DNA of 36,231 nt. Source: Bacteroidales bacterium. GTDB taxonomy: Bacteria; Bacteroidota; Bacteroidia; Bacteroidales; UBA932. Below, one piece after another: positions 33,195 to 36,231 of this stretch. Every line of letters begins with the position of its first letter. Within the stretch, counting starts at the first letter, position 1. Location: positions 1 to 36,231 of the forward strand of contig JAFTYS010000011.1 of NCBI GenBank assembly GCA_017461285.1, written 5' to 3'. Below the pieces are notes generated by a model, which did no database searches, was not told where the DNA came from, and saw only the letters and a list, made by a program, of their open reading frames with translations. The position numbers were made by a program, and so were the translations under genes.

Positions 33195-36083
33195 ATGAAA
33201 AGAATCATGTTTCTGGCCTTCTGCGGGCTTACGATGCTTGCTTCCCTCTGCTCTTGCGGCAACGGTTCCGAAGCGAAGAAGTGTATCAAGGACATAGAAA
33301 AGGTTGCCGTAAAGTCTCCGGAAGGAACTGTTCCCAGACTTCCTTATCAGCTTTGGGTGACCTATAACGACGGTACCGGCGCATACCGTCAGGTCCGCTG
33401 GAGCAACGCTGCTCTTGCTGTCGAGAAAGAACAATCAGATCCTACTCTCTATCCTGCAGGAAAGAAGTACACCATCGAAGGACACATCATCGGAGACAAC
33501 ACCACTCCAAAGGGTTATCCTGTGACTGCAAAGATAACAGTTGTCGACAGTGAATATGAGGTTCCGGGCAACACTCTCAAGGCCGAGCCGCTTCCTCTTG
33601 ACAAGGTCGTGATCAACGGCGACAACCGCCTCACCTCAAACCGTGACATGCTCATTGAACAGGTTCTCAGCTGGGACATCACCCAGCAGCTCTACAACTA
33701 CCGTGACACTTACGGCATGAGCACAAAGGGCTACACGGAGGCCGACGGCTGGGACTCCCCTACGACAAAGCTCAAGGGACATGGTTCAGGCCATTACATG
33801 TCAGCTCTTGCATTTGCATTCGCCAGTGCTGTCAAGCCGGAACACAAGGCAGCTCTACGCGAGAGAATGAAGAGAATGACCGACGAACTCCGCGCGTGTC
33901 AGGAGAAGACATTCGTATGGAACGACGAACTCGGAAGATACTGGGAGGCAAGGGATTTTGCACCGGAAGAAGAGCTCCGCAGCATGCAGGGAACATGGAA
34001 GGCTTTCGACAAGCATAAGAAGGAATGGGCGAAGTACGGATACGGATACATCAACGCTATCCCAGCACACCACCCTGTACTCATCGAGATGTACCGCGGT
34101 TACAATAACGAGAACTGGGTATGGGCTCCATACTATTCCATCCACAAGCAGCTTGCCGGTCTGATCGACATTGCCACATATGTTGACGATCCTGCAATCG
34201 CAGAGAAGGCCCTCACTATAGCTACAGACATGGGTCTCTGGATATGGAACCGCCTCAGCCACAGGACTTTTGTAAACACCGAAGGAACTCAGGAAGAGCG
34301 CCGCGCCGTTCCGGGCAACCGTTATGAAATGTGGAACATGTACATCGCAGGTGAGGACGGAGGTACAGGCGAATCGCTTGCACGCCTCGCAATGCTCACA
34401 GACGACCAGACAAAGAAGGCACGTCTGCTTGAAGCTTCGAACTATTTCGACAGTCCTGCATTCTACGATCCGCTTTCAATCAATGTGGATGACATCCGCA
34501 CACGTCATGCAAACCAGCATATCCCTAAGATCATCAGCGCATTGAAGAGCTATGTGGGCAACAACAACCCATATTACTACAACATCGCCATCAACTTCTG
34601 GAACATGGTTCAGGGACGCTATGCGTATTCTACCGGCGGTGTAGGTAACGTCGAGATGTTCCGCCAGCCTTACACACAGATCCTCAGCATGAACACCAAC
34701 GTTCATTCTGACAGTCATGGCAACCTCTACCCTAATCCGACCCTCAACGAGACGTGCTGCGTATACAACCTCGCAAAGCTCACAAAGGACCTCAACTGCT
34801 TTGATCCGGACGATGCTCGCTACATGGACTACTACGAGCGAGTCCTCTACAACCAGCTCGTCGGTTCGGTTGATCCTCACCATTACGGTGTGACATACCA
34901 TTATGCGGTAGGACTTGACGCAAGCAAGCCTTTCGGCAGCGAGACTCCACAGTCAACATGCTGCGGCGGCACCGGTTCTGAGAACCATACAAGATATCAG
35001 GAGGCGGCATACTTCGTGAACGACAATACCGTATGGGTCGCTCTCTACATGCCTACCACGGCGACATGGGATGCAAAGGGCGTGATGCTTACTCAGGACT
35101 GTCTCTGGCCAGCAGAAAAATCTGCAATCACAGTCAAAGGTTCGGCAGACTTCTCAATGAAGCTCCGCGTACCGTATTGGGCGACAGAGGGATTCGACGT
35201 GAAGCTCAACGGCAAGTCTATAGCAAAGACATACCAGCCTTGCTCATACGTGGAGATTCCTGAGCGCAGATGGAATGAAGATGATGTCGTGGAGGTAATC
35301 ATGCCTTTTGTAAAGCACATACATTATGGTCCTGACAAGATGACTGTCGCGGCTACAGGTATGAATGAGACCAATACGGTATTCACCCCGATGTGGGTAG
35401 GTACGCTCATGTACGGTCCTCTCGCAATGTCAACAGACGCTGTAAGAAGCTGGGATGATGCTCTTCTCAACCTTGATTCGTCACTCGAGTGCGTACAGGC
35501 GAACGCTCCTACGACCGGGACCGGTACAGACGGAAACATATACACCCTCACAGTAGGCGACATGACATTCTATCCTGACTACTACCTCTGCGAGCACTCT
35601 ACACGCTACCTCCGCATCAATATGGACAATGCTCTTGAGAACGCTTCAGCAGCCGGTATCATTGACAAGTCTGCTCTTGAAGAGGGCGTTATCCTCGCAA
35701 GATCACGCAAGGAGGCTCAAGAGGCTTGGCATGCTATGGAAGTAAAGGTTCCCGATCACGCTCCATGGGCTCCACACGCATACGGAAGAATGGTAGAGCA
35801 GCTTGCAAAAGCTGAGGATATCCTCACAGGCAAGGAGTTCACTCAGGATGATGTGAACAATGCGACCGCCCTTCTCAACGCAGCTATCAACACAATGCGT
35901 CCTGGAAACCTTCCTGAACTTGAGGACCTCAACGAACTTCTCCAGCTTGTAAAGGATGCGAAGGACAAGAACGATCCAAAGCAGAAAGAGGCTCTCGACT
36001 ATGCGGAAATGGTCATCAGATATGTAAGCAACGGCTCAGGTACAATGGATATGATCATCAAGGCCGTCAGCCAATTGAAATGA
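33195..36083 (+). CDS. GH127 beta-L-arabinofuranosidase-like lipoprotein with Ig-like and FIVAR-like domains
   Basis: 962 aa. A lipoprotein leader (probably Cys21) is followed by an Ig-like domain (about 33-118, with VTYNDGT and PVTAKITV strands), the GH127 (DUF1680) all-alpha barrel from about 130, a beta-sandwich near 640-760, and a helical FIVAR-like region toward the C-terminus. The zinc/catalytic residues known from HypBA1 have counterparts here: Glu519 and Cys521 in NETCC, and Cys589-Cys590 in STCCGGTG. In HypBA1 the first Cys of that pair is the nucleophile. At 962 aa it is longer than a bare GH127, because of the extra end domains. It probably releases L-arabinose from plant glycans at the cell surface or periplasm, and is divergent from the arabinose operon. 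Confidence 0.9.
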   Translation: MKRIMFLAFCGLTMLASLCSCGNGSEAKKCIKDIEKVAVKSPEGTVPRLPYQLWVTYNDGTGAYRQVRWSNAALAVEKEQSDPTLYPAGKKYTIEGHIIGDNTTPKGYPVTAKITVVDSEYEVPGNTLKAEPLPLDKVVINGDNRLTSNRDMLIEQVLSWDITQQLYNYRDTYGMSTKGYTEADGWDSPTTKLKGHGSGHYMSALAFAFASAVKPEHKAALRERMKRMTDELRACQEKTFVWNDELGRYWEARDFAPEEELRSMQGTWKAFDKHKKEWAKYGYGYINAIPAHHPVLIEMYRGYNNENWVWAPYYSIHKQLAGLIDIATYVDDPAIAEKALTIATDMGLWIWNRLSHRTFVNTEGTQEERRAVPGNRYEMWNMYIAGEDGGTGESLARLAMLTDDQTKKARLLEASNYFDSPAFYDPLSINVDDIRTRHANQHIPKIISALKSYVGNNNPYYYNIAINFWNMVQGRYAYSTGGVGNVEMFRQPYTQILSMNTNVHSDSHGNLYPNPTLNETCCVYNLAKLTKDLNCFDPDDARYMDYYERVLYNQLVGSVDPHHYGVTYHYAVGLDASKPFGSETPQSTCCGGTGSENHTRYQEAAYFVNDNTVWVALYMPTTATWDAKGVMLTQDCLWPAEKSAITVKGSADFSMKLRVPYWATEGFDVKLNGKSIAKTYQPCSYVEIPERRWNEDDVVEVIMPFVKHIHYGPDKMTVAATGMNETNTVFTPMWVGTLMYGPLAMSTDAVRSWDDALLNLDSSLECVQANAPTTGTGTDGNIYTLTVGDMTFYPDYYLCEHSTRYLRINMDNALENASAAGIIDKSALEEGVILARSRKEAQEAWHAMEVKVPDHAPWAPHAYGRMVEQLAKAEDILTGKEFTQDDVNNATALLNAAINTMRPGNLPELEDLNELLQLVKDAKDKNDPKQKEALDYAEMVIRYVSNGSGTMDMIIKAVSQLK

Positions 36084-36131
36084 TATCACGTACGGGTTAA
36101 GTGAATATAATAAAATGGTTAGATGTGAATT

Positions 36132-36164
36132 GCGAGCCTCCTTGATGGAGGCTCGCGATTTTTT
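36132..36164 (+). terminator. Rho-independent terminator after the GH127 gene
   Basis: GCGAGCCTCC (36132-36141), loop TTGAT, then GGAGGCTCGC (36147-36156), followed by GATTTTTT. A 10-bp GC-rich stem with a T-run is a strong terminator. It stands between convergent genes, so it may also act for the AraC-type gene on the other strand. Confidence 0.9.
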
Positions 36165-36231
36165 ACTGTTCAGCAACTTTGGCAGCAAATTCACCCGGCT
36201 TCATGCCGAACTGCTTGTAGAAGCATTTCGA
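36163..36231 (-). CDS. C-terminal end of an AraC-family regulator (partial)
   Basis: The last 22 codons and stop of a minus-strand gene that continues past the window edge. The peptide SKCFYKQFGMKPGEFAAKV matches the second helix-turn-helix of AraC/XylS-type DNA-binding domains (FKKQFGxxPxxFR pattern). It could be a stand-alone AraC-type regulator or the end of a hybrid two-component sensor, both common beside Bacteroidota glycan loci. Control of the arabinose locus is a natural guess. Confidence 0.7.
   Translation of the reverse strand, partial: SKCFYKQFGMKPGEFAAKVAEQ

Overview
The window looks like a chromosomal segment of a Bacteroidota bacterium, most likely an uncultured gut-type Bacteroidales. 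Three things point there: many genes are preceded by the Bacteroidota -7 promoter element TAnnTTTG, there is an S46 dipeptidyl-peptidase and an EF-G2-type EF-G paralog, and there are many secreted or lipoprotein glycoside hydrolases. Species cannot be assigned from the sequence alone. No rRNA, tRNA, CRISPR array, transposase or integrase was seen.

Layout. (1) 1-5373: a secreted protein of unknown function and aspS on the minus strand; a divergent aspS/ksgA control region with two operator-like dyads; ksgA; a GH18 lipoprotein; and an NAD(P)H-dependent flavin oxidoreductase. (2) 5374-9234: a large secreted GH2 beta-galactosidase-like enzyme with a LamG-like domain inserted in its catalytic region. 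(3) 9324-15506: a three-gene overlapping minus-strand operon (DUF6361 protein, double-HxK phospholipase-D-like protein, 1052-aa SF2 helicase). It is the most accessory-looking part of the window and resembles an anti-phage or DNA-processing cassette that I cannot match to a named system. (4) 15507-15964: a gene-free stretch full of nested inverted repeats. (5) 15965-18335: an EF-G paralog (EF-G2 type) whose GTPase residues are altered, preceded by a small ORF. (6) 18549-25391: plus-strand genes for an Xre-type HTH/coiled-coil protein, RNase HII, an S46 dipeptidyl-peptidase (DPP7-like), Mrp, a GH10 xylanase lipoprotein and a MATE exporter. (7) 25392-25819: a second gene-free stretch rich in palindromes. 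(8) 25820-36231: an L-arabinose locus. A minus-strand operon encodes a sodium/sugar symporter, AraD, AraA, AraB and a GalM-like mutarotase. A divergent plus-strand gene encodes a GH127 beta-L-arabinofuranosidase. The locus ends at a strong terminator and the C-terminal end of an AraC-family regulator.

How the genes fit together. The GH10, GH2, GH18 and GH127 enzymes suggest degradation of plant or host glycans. GH127 would release L-arabinose outside the cytoplasm, GalM would equilibrate its anomers, the symporter would import it, and AraA-AraB-AraD would convert it to D-xylulose 5-phosphate. No SusC/SusD pair is visible, so this is not a classical polysaccharide utilisation locus within the window.

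The items most worth a second look are the DUF6361/PLD/helicase cassette, the GTPase-dead-looking EF-G2 with its leader ORF, the paired dyads in the aspS/ksgA region, and several families of structured intergenic repeats, two copies of which show compensatory base changes.
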